DNA of 64,000 bases from Acarospora socialis (GCA_025617375.2 JAMYGW020000003.1:248001-312000); one strand, 5' to 3'; shown: positions 12,258 to 24,021, counted from the first letter of the stretch. Notes: generated by a model not told the origin, from the letters alone. Numbers and translations: made by a program.

Positions 12258-13113
12258 GGTCTTTTCTATGCTGTTCGCAAGATGCATTAGCGGAGAAACG
12301 GCGAACAGCGTTCGGGACTTGGTGTCCTGTATTGCTTTACAGCATTGTACTGGCGTTGGTAACCTTTGGTTTCTTGGGTTGGGAGACTGTGTAGAATGGA
12401 TGTCAATGTTCATATGCAAGGGTATATAAGGGTATATAATCTTGCGGCGCCCTTTGCCCATTGGAATCCGTAACAGGATGTGAACTAATCCACAAGTCCA
12501 ACATGTCCGTCCTCCAAAAAACAAGTCAGAACAGAGTACTTCCCGCTCTCAGCCCGCCATAGCTTGAAATGACGAGTAGGTACACACTACAAGGTACCAT
12601 CTACCTGATCCAGTCCTCCACATATCTACCTACCACCCCCCCGAAACCCATAACCATCACCATCAGATCTCAAGCCTCCTGCACAGAACGATCAACTGAT
12701 GACCAAGGTATCTGGCACATGCGACAGCAATCGTAGAACCGTGATTTGAGCAAACCATCCAAAACTGTGCCCTGAAAGGATTGATATACAAATCGCGAGG
12801 AATATACAGCAGCACACATAAACCACCATGACTCATGCTCCCTACACAAACCCAAAGCTCAATTTCCGGCCCCAGTCCAACAAGAGAACTGTTTGGGCCA
12901 TAGATACCTAGGTGGGTAGGGCTCGGGCCACTACGAAGCTCTTCGCGGCTCTGCGGGATTGCCCGACGCTAGTGGTGCACATGGAAGCTAGTTATATAGC
13001 TTGGCATCGAAGCAATCCACCTCCACCATCAACCACCACAACCATCCTACCCCCCCCCCACATCAGCACTCATCCCAATCTACCAACACACCCAACGCCA
13101 TCATCCTCTCATC
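12258..13113. other. Intergenic region after POL2
   Basis: About 855 bp separate POL2 from the candidate MED9 gene. A short direct repeat GGGTATATAA occurs at 12420-12440. The last 100 bp are C-rich and pyrimidine-biased, as is common before fungal start codons. No gene is supported. Confidence 0.5.
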
Positions 13114-13566
13114 ATGCCCACTCCGACCCCAACCTCCACCACCTCCCCATCTCACCCTCCACCCTCAGCCCCTCAACCCCCTCAACCGCTCCACTCCCCC
13201 CACCTCCCACCCCCGCTCCCCCTCCTCTCAGCCCTCCTCACCCTCCTAACTGACCTCTCGTCCACCACCACCACCAACTCCCAACCCACCACCACCACCA
13301 CCACAAACTCTCAAGCGAACACTACCAACTCCCAACCCAATCCCACCACCACCACCATCAAAGACCTCCAAACCAACCTCCTCCCTCTGCGCCTCCAGAT
13401 CAAGCGAATGCGCGCCGCGATCGCGGACCTGCCGGATGGGGAGCGGAGCGTGGAGGAGCAGCGGGTGGAGATGAGGGCGTTGGAGGAGAGGGTGCGGGGG
13501 TTGAGGGGGGTGTTGGGGGGTTTGGGTCGTGGGAGGGGGCGTGATATTGGCGGGGGAGGGGAGTGA
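13114..13566 (+). CDS. MED9: Candidate Mediator complex subunit 9
   Basis: A 150-residue single-exon product. The N-terminal half is Pro/Ser/Thr/Asn low-complexity, partly encoded by an ACC-type microsatellite. The C-terminal half forms two predicted helices: DLQTNLLPLRLQIKRMRAAI, then a loop ADLPDGERSVEEQ, then a heptad-like helix MRALEERVRGLRGVLGGLG. The LPD-RS-EEQ loop between two helices is what I recall of fungal Med9 (Cse2), a middle-module subunit that relays activator and repressor signals to RNA polymerase II. The upstream LLSALLTLL helix also fits. The match rests on a short region, so the name is tentative. The gene converges on SHMT, 364 bp away. Confidence 0.6.
   Translation: MPTPTPTSTTSPSHPPPSAPQPPQPLHSPHLPPPLPLLSALLTLLTDLSSTTTTNSQPTTTTTTNSQANTTNSQPNPTTTTIKDLQTNLLPLRLQIKRMRAAIADLPDGERSVEEQRVEMRALEERVRGLRGVLGGLGRGRGRDIGGGGE
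13259..13355. repeat. ACC-type microsatellite in coding sequence
   Basis: Interrupted runs of ACC/CAA triplets encode Thr and Asn/Gln-rich low-complexity sequence in the candidate MED9 product. Length variation between strains is likely. Confidence 0.7.
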
Positions 13567-13930
13567 GGGCGATAGGGCGTGCTTGTGGGGGTTGAGATAC
13601 GGGAGGGGGCGTAACGAGCTATTTTGCGGATGATACGAGAGGATTCAATCTCTGGGTACGAGGTAGCAGAGCTGGGCTTGCAAGGGCGCGTTTTTCTCGC
13701 TGGGATGCATTCGGTTGACGATGGTTTGTAGGATCTAGAGCAGGGTTGAAGGATTCTATGTAAGGGACCTGAACGGAAAACAAAACACCCCCCATGCTAT
13801 GCGATGCAATGCTGATGAAGCAGAGCATCCGCCCGAACGCGTTTTGTTGAATGCTTCCTTTTTCCCCAGCGCCGCGCCAACGCCGGAAGCAAGCCTTCTC
13901 AGTCATAACGAAATAAACATGATGCGGCCT
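13567..13930. other. Intergenic between convergent MED9 candidate and SHMT
   Basis: This 364 bp stretch has no supported gene. It holds both 3' ends. Confidence 0.5.
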
Positions 13931-15526
13931 CTATACAGGCAGAGGGAAGGTCCCGGCCCAGGCCGCGATTTCCTTCTTCAGCTCGTTGATCTCCTCCACC
14001 TCGCCGCCGGCGACCTTGGCCTTGAAATCCTTGAGTTTGTTGGCCTCCTTGGGCAACTTGCTCTGCACGTCCTTGCAGATGCCGATGCATGTGTCGATGT
14101 AGTTGGCGACTCGCTTGAAGTCGTCTTCGCCGAAGCCCCGGGTGGTCATGGCTGGGGCGCCGATGCGGATGCCGCATGGAGTTAGGGCGGACTTGTCGCC
14201 TGGGATGGAGTTCTTGTTGCATGCGATGTTGACTTGTTCGAGGACGGCTTCGACGCGCGCGCCGTCGAGCGACTTGGGTCGGAGGTCGAGGAGTACCATG
14301 TGGCTGTCAGTTCCGTCGGATACGAGCTTGTAGCCTAGTTTCTTGAATTCGTTCTCCGCAGCTTTGGCGTTCTTGATGACTTGTTCTTGGTAGAGCTTGA
14401 ACTCAGGAGTCATGGCTTGTTTCAGGGCGACAGCAAGCGCCGTGATAGTGTGGTTGTGAGGCCCACCCTGGTGACCTGGGAAGACCGAGAAGTTGATTGG
14501 GCCTTCAAGGTCGTACAGTAACTCCTTCCCAGACTTTGGGTCTGACTTCCTCACACCTTTGCGGAAGAAGATCATTGCGCCGCGAGGCCCACGCAATGAC
14601 TTGTGCGTGGTGGTTGTGACTATGTCTGCATGCTCGAATGGAGATGGTATGACGCCTGCCGCAATAAGACCGGAGATGTGGGCCATGTCGACTACAAGGT
14701 AAGCGCCGCACAAGTCTGCAATCTCCCGCATGCGTTTGTAGTCGATCAGACGGCAATAGGCCGAAGTACCGGCGACGATGGTCTTCGGTCGATACATGAG
14801 TGCATTCTCCTCGAGGGTCTCGTAGTCTATTATGCCGGTCTCGAGGTTTACCCGGTAAGGGAAAGTCTCAAAGTATGTTGAAACAGCCGAAATCCTGCGG
14901 TTAAAGCGTCAGTCATGTTCCCCAGCACCGGTTGCCGTTGCAGCTGATGATGCACCTACTTTTTCTGCGGCGTCTGATAACCGTGGCTCAAATGGCCTCC
15001 GTGCGGTAAATCGAGGCCCATCAACCTATCGTGTGGCCTCATAATAGCCTGGTAGACCTGCAAGTTCGCTGGACTGCCACTCAGGCACTGCACGTTAACG
15101 CCCCACTTGTTCGCATCCAGCCCGAATGCCTCCAATGCGCGGGCCTGACAGGTGAGCTCAATGGCGTCGATATGCTGGTTGCCGCCGTAATATCGTGCGC
15201 CTGGATAGCCCTCCGAGTACTTGTTCGACATCGGCGACCCTAGCGCATCGAAGACGGCGCGCGAGGTGAAATTCTCGGAGGCGATCAGGACGATGGACTC
15301 TCGTTGGCGCTGGATTTCTAGTTTCTATCCCTCGTTGAGCATGCCTTCGACGAAACGCGAAGAAAGAGTGTTCTACATACCATGATCTCAGCAATTTCGG
15401 GATCGGTCTCCACCAGGGACTTCTCGAGGAGCTGTTGGACGAGAGGTCAGCTATTGGGAGGTGGGACTGCCTCAGCGATCGGATACTCACGTCCTGATGA
15501 GACTTGGGCAGAGCATAGGTGGCCAT
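13931..15526 (-). CDS. SHM2: Serine hydroxymethyltransferase, cytosolic type
   Basis: A PLP enzyme that interconverts serine and glycine and loads one-carbon units onto tetrahydrofolate. Exons on the minus strand are 15526..15491, 15431..15381, 15324..14960 and 14894..13931, giving 471 residues; each intron (56-65 bp) is GT-AG and frame-preserving. Visible landmarks are [29 protein letters not shown] (folate/PLP region), DMAHISGL, and [13 protein letters not shown] with the PLP lysine near residue 249, then [12 protein letters not shown]. The start [12 protein letters not shown] has no presequence character, so I assign the cytosolic rather than the mitochondrial isoform. The short first exons (36 and 51 bp) are easily missed by automatic annotation. 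Confidence 0.96.
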
Positions 15527-16984
15527 GGTAGAATCTGGTACAGCTGCTTCCGGTTGCTTGAGGACACGGATTTCTCTGAGAGTCTGAAGAGTGAGACTTT
15601 AGTATGAGTAACAGTTTCGGAAAAACCAATTATGGTGTGATCAGTCCGTGTAAGTTCGGCAAGTTACGATTGACTGCCCCTAAAAAGCAAATCTCCCTCT
15701 CATCACCCCCAAGTCAATGACACTACATGCTATGTAACATTTCCCCCCAATGCATCTCTCCTTCCTTATGAACACCTGCTTTTGAGCTTGTTTCATTTTC
15801 AGAGTGTGCAGACATAAGTCTAAGTATAGATTTAGACATGCAATCTACTAGAAATTTTGGCATTTAGGCGTAGATTGAGGCGTTAAAGTAGTTGGGTGTT
15901 TAGGTGTTAGTTCAGGCGTTGACTTAGGCTTAGATGCCTGAAACTCAGGTGTTGATAGGTGGGGCACATATAGAAGGGGCAGATGTTAGTAAAGAGAGAT
16001 CTCGCTTTGTTAGGGCCTCGGGGTATTTAATTGTAGGGTAAAAGACTCCCATAATCGATGTGCCTGCATAAAAGACTCGGATAGACAACGGCCCATAGAA
16101 AGGACTCGGATAAACAAAAGTAAATATTTTAAACTGTTTTGATAGTAAGATCTCGGCGACAGTAAGGTTGTCATTGGGTGTTTGTATAATGGAAGTCTTT
16201 TCTTCGGGCCCTTGTCTATCCGAGTCTTTTATGCAGGGCACATTGTACTCAACAAGCGTACTGCTACCTGCACGTGATCCACTGATTTGCCCACCGCTGG
16301 AGTACTTTATGTAAGGTGAAAGCACGAAGCCCCCTAGCTTATCTAAATAAGTCGTGCGCTACGATATGACTTCCATTATTTGCAAGCTTACCAGGTAATA
16401 ATTTAACAGCATCATGACATTGCATTTAAGAAACAGGCAAACCTGTTCATGGAGTCTTGTCGGATTAAGGGGGTTGGGTTTCGAGGTAAGTGAAGCATTC
16501 TATCATTCTCGCACCCTAACTTGTGCGTTCCGCCTTCGTTACAGCACCTTACTGTGTGTTCAGTCCTTGCAATCGTGGCATTGCACCTTTGTTTGGTTGG
16601 CAGGCGAACATCCAATCATGCTAAACAGATTCGTTTGGCAACCTCAAATTCCGAACCGCTCCTGGTTGAAAAGGGAAGTACACACTACCTGGGGGGCCAT
16701 ATCTCCTGCCTGGGATGTTTCAGATAGTCATCGAATCTGTAGGTTGGCTGGATCAGCCCTAAACACGATGCTTGCAAATACTTCGCCTCTCGCCCGAGCT
16801 TTTTGTGCTTCTGCTCGACACCATTTTAAATTCTGGGTGGCTTCTTCATGGCTCTGTTTTTGAACTGTGATCGTACTCTTTTCACATCATTAATTACATT
16901 TGACCAAGTGTATTTCGAACACGCTTCTGGTGGCGAACAGCTAGCCACTACGAACAATCACATATCCCTCCTCATCTCATTGAG
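15527..16984. other. AT-rich intergenic region with degenerate repeats
   Basis: About 1.46 kb lie upstream of SHMT. Around 15810-15960 short degenerate units of the TTAGGCGT/TTAGGTGT type recur every 10-15 bp. A foldback repeat follows at 16060-16241 (listed separately). Weak open frames between 16414 and 16863 do not look like proteins I know. Confidence 0.5.
16060..16241. repeat. Foldback inverted repeat, about 35 bp arms
   Basis: The left arm 16060-16094 (starting GTGCCTGCATAAAAGACTCG) and the right arm 16206-16241 are reverse complements at all but about three positions, counting one single-base gap. They enclose an AT-rich loop of about 110 bp. An extra imperfect direct copy of the AAAGACTCGGATAGACAA core lies at about 16100-16118. 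No target-site duplication was evident. The shape fits a small non-autonomous DNA element or a foldback remnant. Confidence 0.7.
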
Positions 16985-18795
16985 ATGGAACACTCTCGAG
17001 AGTCACAAACATCACTTACCGGTTCGACAAGGCCAGCCTTGAATAATGCCCAAAAAAATACTTCTCTCAACGAGTCGTCAAGCTCTGAAAATCTTGAAGG
17101 TCTATGGAACAAATACAGCATTTTTGTCAACGTAATCGTTACCACAATCTTCAGCGGCCTCTTGCTCGCCAATGCTATCAATGGCTGGACAGATTCAGGG
17201 AGATACTACCTCACCGTCACCTCGAACCGAGCGTCCACTCAGTTGGCTGTTCAATTGATTTCTTATCTTCTTGGGCTCTCTCAGGTCACCGCAATCTGCC
17301 GAACTATCAACTACGCTACTCGGCTGCGAATGGAGCGAGATCCTGTCCCGTTGGATACAATTCGGCTATGGAGTCTCCTTTCTGGTCCTCGTATGGACTG
17401 GGGGCTTCGGCTGCAATCGGCCTTGCCGTTACTTGCTTTCATATCAATCACGTCCGTACCAGCTGTAATATGGGCTGGTGCTATCACACCCGTACCCACC
17501 CCCTTTACCCGAGAAACCACGGTCAACGTTCCACAATATAACAACATGTCCTTGATTAGGGAATACTCCTCCGAATCTAACAAGCCGAGCATTATAGTTC
17601 GAACATCCAAAGGCACGTTCACCTACTCTGTCGGGATGGAATACCTCGGGTCACTTCTTTCCTCAGCGGCCACAGCAACAGCTCTTGATGGCTACGTGGG
17701 CCAGCACCCCAAGTACGACAATACCGGCTTCGTCTACGAAAGGCGCTCTTATGGCGTTGGCTCCTCTCCAGGTCTTACCGACGACCAGTGGCTGTGGTAG
17801 GAGCATAGTCCAGTTGTGTCATACACCTATTCGGAAATGGGATATGAACCTATGGTTCATTGCATCTACAATCTGAGTAGCGAGTTTGTGTTGAGTAAAG
17901 GCGAAGGCATGCTCAACGCCGCAGGAGGCCGTCTCCCTGACAGCAATGAGTACCCAGAATACTCAGTTTACGTTGGCCACGACACCTCTGCAATGGTCGC
18001 GATCGGAGTCGCCCATGCTATTACGAGCCCAAGACGATATCTTGCCATTGCGGCAGGGAGTAGCTATGCCATGCTAAATGCAACACAATGCACTGTCGAC
18101 TTCATCCCTTCCCGGTTTAACGTCTCGGTAGACCTTCCAGCCCAAGAAATTAGGGTGGTCCGTCTTTCAGACGCGCCCGACATCATCCAAGCAGGAATCT
18201 AACGAAGACCGCAATGCGCCAGTTTGAGCTTATTTCCAACGATCAAACAAATCTCAATGTCTCTCACATCGGCGACTCCCTCTACTTTAGCATCGCTGAC
18301 TATATGTCCATTCACTCGAACCGTGCTTCAAGCAAAGAAGAAGCCGCCCTCGCTGGCCTCACCAATTCCCTCACAGCAATGATTGATGACATGCTGGTGA
18401 GCTACGCGAGCGCTCAGCTCATGATAGCAAAAGACATGCGCCAGGTTCCTGCCACCGTAACATTCAACGCGCTCCGTCTCGGCCAAGACGTCTACATTTA
18501 CACGATTGCTGTTATCAATGGCTTGGTAGTCGTTTGCGTCCTAAGGGAAGCTGCACGGACACGCGGATGGAAAGAGCTGTCGAGGTTCAATTACCTAGAC
18601 CCGAAGAGTTTGATTGTCGCTGCTTTGAGAGGTGAAAGGGACGCCATTGATGCGACGAGTGATGTTGAGAGGTTGGGTTTTGAGGCGAGCAAGGCTCTTT
18701 TGACAAAGAGAAATGATGACATTGGAGACGTGAGTGTGATACTGAGAACATCGGGCAATTTCGCATTGGTATTGATGTCCAGAGAAGCCCAATAG
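16985..18795 (+). pseudogene. Multi-pass membrane protein of unknown function, broken frame
   Basis: The sequence encodes a hydrophilic N-terminus, three early membrane spans (IFVNVIVTTIFSGLLLANAI, LAVQLISYLLGLSQVTAI, LPLLAFISITSVPAVIWAG), a long probably extracellular Asn/Ser/Thr-rich region, and a last span near YIYTIAVINGLVVVCVL before a charged tail. This layout recurs in uncharacterised fungal membrane proteins. Coding potential continues across two breaks: a TAG at 17798-17800 in an otherwise continuous frame, and a one-base frame change near 18195-18205, after which the frame continues from AMRQFELISN. A 12-bp GT...AG stretch spans the stop but is far too short for an intron. A CAG-to-TAG change would fit repeat-induced point mutation, though that is inference. 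A sequencing error or stop readthrough cannot be excluded. Confidence 0.7.
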
Positions 18796-20693
18796 ATGCA
18801 GTGTAATTTAGGCGGGAACTGCCAAAAACAGTGGGCAAAGCAAGAGCTGGTGCGCTCAAAAGGGGCACCAGAGTCTTCCATACTGATCTTGTGTAATTTG
18901 TGTAAAGCTTCGGCGGATATCTAAAATCTACCCAAAATCAAAGTAATTCTCGTACTCTACCCCCTCCATCTCCCCCTTCCTATTTGCGTCTGAGATTCAG
19001 GTCCTATTCCTCTAAATTCACATTTACAGAAATATATCTATTGCTTGATATTAGATGTCTTAATTATCTAGAAGACTAGAATACACAATGAATAACTTTT
19101 GTGCATAATAACTGTTACGGTCGCGTTCGCACAACCTAACATTCACTTATACATTCACTTAGAACCTGACCTCACGGTCAGGCGGGCCTTTTGCCTTAGT
19201 GGTCAAGATCCTTTACAATAACTAAGCAATATCACATGACACAGAAGATTTCTACATTAAATTAAAAAGAGTTGAACTTCTAGAGAGTCTTTTAGTTTCA
19301 ATACTTTTTCTCAATCTTAATTGATCTAGACATTCTAAACAATCTAGATACTCATTCATTAATTAATATAAGTTCTTTGATTCTATCAAGAGATAGATAT
19401 ATCAGCAAAATGATGAAAAAATTATAAAAAAGATTAAGAATCTTAAGCTGTCAGGTCAGGTCAGGCTTGGCACCTGTTCATACTAAATATAGTGTCTAAC
19501 GCTTATTTCTAACGAATCTAGCCCTAGATCTTTGAATTGAGGCTCAAAATTTCTAATAATAGTATATATATTGACCCGGATTGGCCCACGGGTCAGGTCA
19601 GGTCAGAAATGTCTGGCTTGACCCGACCTGCGGGCCAGGGTCAAGCCGGTTCGGGTCAGGGTCAGGCTGGCTCGACGGTCACCCTAGCACTGATAACAAT
19701 CAATCTCATTAGCTCTTCTTGTTTCAGTTCATCACACTCACTTCACTTTAGAGTTCTTCTTATCTGGTATGATTTCCAAGAATGACTGATACAACATTTA
19801 TGTTTCTTAGTCAGACTGTATACAGGGGTTTTCAAGAGTGACATGAACATATCATTCTGCAATGTTCTAGTCTTAGGCAGCTTCAGTGTCATGCAGTGAC
19901 TAGAGAGAAGTTGTGTAGGATTCTTAGTATTTCTGTTTGTTTCTTCTATGCACTCATCTCACTGGGTTTTTGGATGTTTCAGGATCTCCCGTTGCTGCCA
20001 AGGTCTGTCCATAGCCTACTCTACAGTGGTTGGCAGTCTCTTGAGGCTGAAAACACAAGCTCAGCATGGCTGCCAAGGTACAGCTCTTCTTTGCAGCGAA
20101 TAGGGAAAGCGCAAGGCTGACCCTGAAACTTTAGCTCGAGCCAACCAGGGTCAACCCGTACAATACGAGTAATCAGACATTGTTACCTAGCGTTTGCAAG
20201 TAGCAGATTTGTATGTCGTACCTTAAACATTGCAACTGCGCAGTGCGCACGGCTTTCCTGACTGAGTCACTAATGAGGATGCGAGAGGTTGTGCATAATC
20301 CTTACACAACACGGCCAGGCGATGTCGATTATAGGAGGTCGAAGATGTCGGTTGTTGGCATACTGACTTGCATAAATAGATCGCTGCTTGCTCATCGCCT
20401 GTTTGGGTAGTCAGCCGACGAGGGCTAACTCTATAATAGAAGCTCCACGCCCCCCATCTCCCGCATGAGGTATGAGTATTCGCTTTGATGAGGAAGACAG
20501 AGACGCGTAACGGTGTTGCGGGCTTGAGTACAAAACAATTTCGAAACACGTCCATGCTATGGTTCAAGCAGTGACATCGTATAACTACGTACTCAGCTAT
20601 TTACACCTACAAGCATCTACAAAGCTAACTACTGAGCGGATCTTGAACCATTCGGGTCCATTAACCTCCCAACCATCTTAGTCAACCGCCGAC
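18796..20693. other. AT-rich, probably RIP-affected repeat block
   Basis: About 1.9 kb without a credible gene. The part 18970-19560 is strongly AT-rich, with many TA and TTAA-type steps. Degenerate GGTCAGG/GGGTCAAG units cluster at 19170-19190, 19448-19470 and 19578-19672, and related GACCCTGA/GGGTCAACCC units appear at 20118-20160. Clustered GGTCAGG-like units resemble ends or subterminal repeats of decayed DNA transposons, but no transposase was recognised and the family is unresolved. Confidence 0.5.
19578..19672. repeat. Cluster of GGTCAGG / GGGTCAAG units
   Basis: At least six degenerate copies of GGTCAG- or CAGGGTCA-type units occur within 95 bp in both orientations (for example GGTCAGGTCAGGTCAG and TTGACCCGACC). 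They stand out because the flanks are AT-rich. A related GGTCAGGTCAGG run lies at 19450-19466. The cluster may mark the terminal or subterminal region of a decayed transposable element. Confidence 0.6.
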
Positions 20694-22647
20694 TTACCTC
20701 GTCCTCCCCACCTCAATCCCGCAATCCTCTTTGATCAGATCCGCCCCCTTCTCCGCCACCGCATACGTGGTCGCCATGATATTCCCACTCACATGGGCGG
20801 GAAATACACTTGCATCCACGACCCTCAACCTCTCTACCCCCTTCACCCTCAACCGCTCATCCACCACCTCCCCCATTGAAGCGGTCCCGATCAGATGATA
20901 CTGGGTCGAGATATGGTTTCGTACATACTCTTCTCTCTGCTCTGCGGTCTCCAGTCCCGAATCCCCCGGTGGTAATTCCCTCTCCCCAAGAGATTTCTTA
21001 AGAAGGGGATGTCGAGCAACCGCATCCATCCATTTTATACCAGCAGCGAGGATTTTCGCGTCGGCCGGGTGGCGGAAGTATCCGGGGTCGATTTGTGGTG
21101 CGGCAAGGGGGTCGGCGGAGGTGATGTGCACGCTGCCACGGGAGAGGGGGTGTTCGAGACACATGAGCAAAGAAAGTTGCTGTTTTCCTTTAGGCGGAGC
21201 GGCGAAGAACTGGGTTTGGTCGGAGCCCTTGGCCACGTCGAGGCGGCACGGAATGCAGAATGTTTGCAGATTGGCGAAGTTGGGATCGCCGAGTTGATCG
21301 ATGATGAGTTGTTCCTGAGCTTTTTGGAACGGGGTCACGGCGAGAGAATTTTCCTTGATGGAGGAGATGGTTCTCGAGACCTCATCCGGCTCGGCAACCG
21401 AGGAGTAGGAGATGAAGCCCATCATCATCCCTGGGCTGCCATAGGGACCTTTTTGTGTCTGCTGGTAGATCTCCTGTTGCGCCTTTTGGTAGTCTTCGCC
21501 GTGGAGGGCATCCATGGACTCGACACCCGGGGCGAGGTCGTAAAGGAGGCCGCCGAGGACGTGGTCTTGGAAGTTGGCGCCGACGGATTTGTTGGAGACC
21601 TTGCATGGAACGCCCGCTTTTTCGAGGATGTCGGGGTCGCCGATGCCAGATAGTTCGAGGAGTTGCGGGGTTTGGATTACGCCGGTGCTAAGGATGACTT
21701 CTTGTTTGGCTTGGACTTCGTATCTTTTGCCCGCGTGCACAAATGCGGCTCCTACGGCGGTTGTGCCACTGAGGAGAATCATGGTGGCTTGAGCTTCGCA
21801 GAGGACTTTTAGGTTTGGTCGGCTCAGGTTGGGCTTGAGGTAACCTGTGGCGGCATAGCTTCGATTACCAGGGTCAGTGGAGCGGTTGACAGCTCCCAGG
21901 CTAGAGTAGAAGCCGAGATGATCTCCACTCCAGGCGTCGTGAAGTTTGTTTGACGTGCCGGATACATCGTAAGCTGCTTTGGCGAATTCTTCTTCCAACG
22001 GCATATACCAATCGTTGAAGCTTGTGTGGATAGGGCCTTCCGTGCCGTGATACTTCTCGGGATCCCCGTGGGGCATGAACTGCGGATCCTTGGATTTGAT
22101 CTCCACCCTGTCCAGCGTTTGGTGCTTCTTGAAGTAGGGAAGGAGACCTTCCCAGTCCCAACCTTTGTTGCCCAGCGCAGCCCACCCATCATAGTCCTTT
22201 TTGCTGCCGCGGACATACATGAGGTAGTTGATAGCGCTTGAGCCACCCAGGACTTTGCCACGGGGCATGGAGTAAACTTTGTTTCCAGCACTGGGCTGTT
22301 CGCCAATGGGTCAGTCTTTGGCACCCGAGTGTAATAAAAGGCTGAAAGTTTACCTGAGGAATACTAGTCATACACCAGTCATACTCCTTACTTCCTATCA
22401 GCGTAGGGTATAGACTTGGGGTGGAGATATTCTTGTCATGCATGAGGTTTTTCCCAGCTTCAATGACTCCGACAGTAACGTTCGGATCCTCCGAAAGCCT
22501 CGCAGCAACACAGAGACCGGCTGTCCCTCCACCAAGGACTAGAAAGTCATAAAATTGGGAGACGAACTCTTCCGCGGTGCAGAGAGCGCTGCCTCCGTGA
22601 CCGTTGATACCGTTGGTATAGCCATTTATACCATTCGTCGCCGCCAT
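20694..22647 (-). CDS. GMC-family FAD oxidoreductase
   Basis: A flavin-dependent alcohol, sugar or choline-type oxidase/dehydrogenase of the glucose-methanol-choline family. Exons 22647..22354 and 22295..20694 (58 bp GT-AG intron, phase 0) give 631 residues. The FAD-binding LVLGGGTAGLCVAARLSE lies near residue 36; GMC signature 1 is PRGKVLGGSSAINYLMYVRG; signature 2 is GVIQTPQLLELSGIG. The C-terminal active site has QYHLIGTASMG with the catalytic His and HVSGNIMATTYAVAEKGADLI with the second conserved His. No signal peptide is visible, as the N-terminus is a Gly/Asn-rich stretch, so the enzyme is probably intracellular. Many fungal GMC enzymes act in secondary metabolism or lignin breakdown; no neighbouring biosynthetic gene supports a specific role here. 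Confidence 0.93.
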
Positions 22648-23731
22648 AATTTTAGCCAGAGAGGTTCTTATGGAAAATCGCTATAATGACAACGAACACA
22701 GAAACAAGACGAAGGAACAATACGATAGGAAAGGATGGAAAGGGATTACGGATGCATATGCATGAATTGATCTTCTATACTCTACCCCACAACTGGACTC
22801 CATGGTGTTTTGCGGGGTATTATAGTCAGTGCCAGGGTTCGCATTACGGCAAAACCACGACGGATGTCGTTTTCCACCTCAGCTGTAAAGGACGAAGTTT
22901 GTCTCGGCTTTGAGGTAAACGCGGGGTATGTCTGTGGAGAGAGAAATGATTGGCCTAGTGGTGCTCCAGGTAAGCAGTCACAAGGCTGAAGCTGATCTGG
23001 CTCCCCAACGCAGGTGTTGGGGGCCTGAACTTAGAACAAGGGCTCTGCACGAGATTACCTATCTGGAGAAATTTCGGTCGAGCAGTATCAGCTTTCCAAG
23101 GTTATAAGCAAGGCCAAGAATGCAACACTCGCGCTGGAGCACGCGGAGATGAGATTTCACCAAACCACCGTTTCACACCGAGTGCGGATCTGGTTAGTCC
23201 TTGCCAAAACCATGCTGACTCGGCCATAAACTCAACTTCCTTTCCGCCGTTCCGGTCCCACTAACTCAGATCTCCGCCCAAACAAGTTGACAACCCACCG
23301 GGACATCCTGTTCGGCGAAGAGCTCTACATAGATTGATCTACCTGCGGAGAAAAGGTGATATAATATATTGTTCGCCTAGGGAGTTGAGGTCGGTTTCTG
23401 ATGGGTTGGAGGGGTTGGGGCAATGTATAGGAGCAGAGCGACCGATAAGTTAGAAAAGGTTCAGGATGCCATGGATTTTGAGTGCGGAGAGGGAGAAGGG
23501 AGGAGTGGAGATGGCGCGAAGGAGGTTTGAATTGCAGTAGTAGGATTGGTATGGTCGGTAGGTGGGATGGGGGCGGTTGTTGGGTTGCTGAGGGGCGTTT
23601 CACGTAGGGATAAACCTGTGGTATCTATCAGATGTCACGTGCAGAATTTTTCGTCGTCATTGGATAAGGACCAGACGTCTTATTTTAGGCAACCTAGGAG
23701 GAGCGATTCAATTACGACGAGTCCTTTGGCC
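22648..23731. other. Intergenic region upstream of the GMC gene
   Basis: About 1.1 kb between the GMC oxidoreductase start and the MYND-finger frame. No coding sequence is supported. It presumably includes the GMC promoter. Confidence 0.45.
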
Positions 23732-24021
23732 ATGGCGCCCTTAAGGAGATGTTTTCAATGCAACAAACCTGCCACGATTGAAAAACCTCTACAAAAATGC
23801 GCTCACTGCAGAGTTCAGTATTACTGCTCGGAAGACTGCCAACAAAAGATTGGCCCACTCACAAACGAGAATGTAGAAAGGCAGAGAGTTCCAAGACCAC
23901 GCTGTGTTTGCGGTGCAAGCCATCCTCAATCAACCTCTTGAGCATCGTTCTACCCCAACTAGCCTATGGACTGCACAAATGTTCCATTATCAGGTTTCAG
24001 ACAAGGAAGTAAAACAATCAG
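23732..24021 (+). pseudogene. MYND-type zinc-finger fragment, frame-broken
   Basis: From the ATG at 23732 the product begins MAPLRRCFQCNKPATIEKPL and continues with QKCAHCRVQYYCSEDCQQK, matching the first three metal-binding pairs of a MYND zinc finger, a protein-interaction module. The rest of the finger (DWPTHKRECRKA) is present but in another frame, consistent with loss of one A in an A-run near 23845-23850. Beyond this the frames decay. No partner domain was found. It is either a relic or a gene with a sequencing error. It sits directly upstream of the HET relic on the same strand. Confidence 0.6.

Noticed and set aside
11769-12524. 251-codon frame antisense to the POL2 3' end
   Set aside because: It is antisense to the conserved Pol2 zinc modules and has His/Pro-rich random composition.
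12912-13253. Pro/Ser-rich frames just upstream of the MED9 candidate
   Set aside because: They arise from C-rich pyrimidine tracts and microsatellites and lack any conserved segment.
17797-17808. GT...AG 12 bp stretch spanning the stop in the membrane-protein gene as an intron
   Set aside because: Far below the smallest introns seen in this window (about 48 bp), so splicing is implausible.
19537-19785. Gly/Gln-rich 82-codon frame in the repeat block
   Set aside because: It is simply a translation of the GGTCAGG repeat cluster.
21009-21653. 214-codon frame antisense to the GMC oxidoreductase
   Set aside because: Shadow of a GC-rich gene with no protein-family character.
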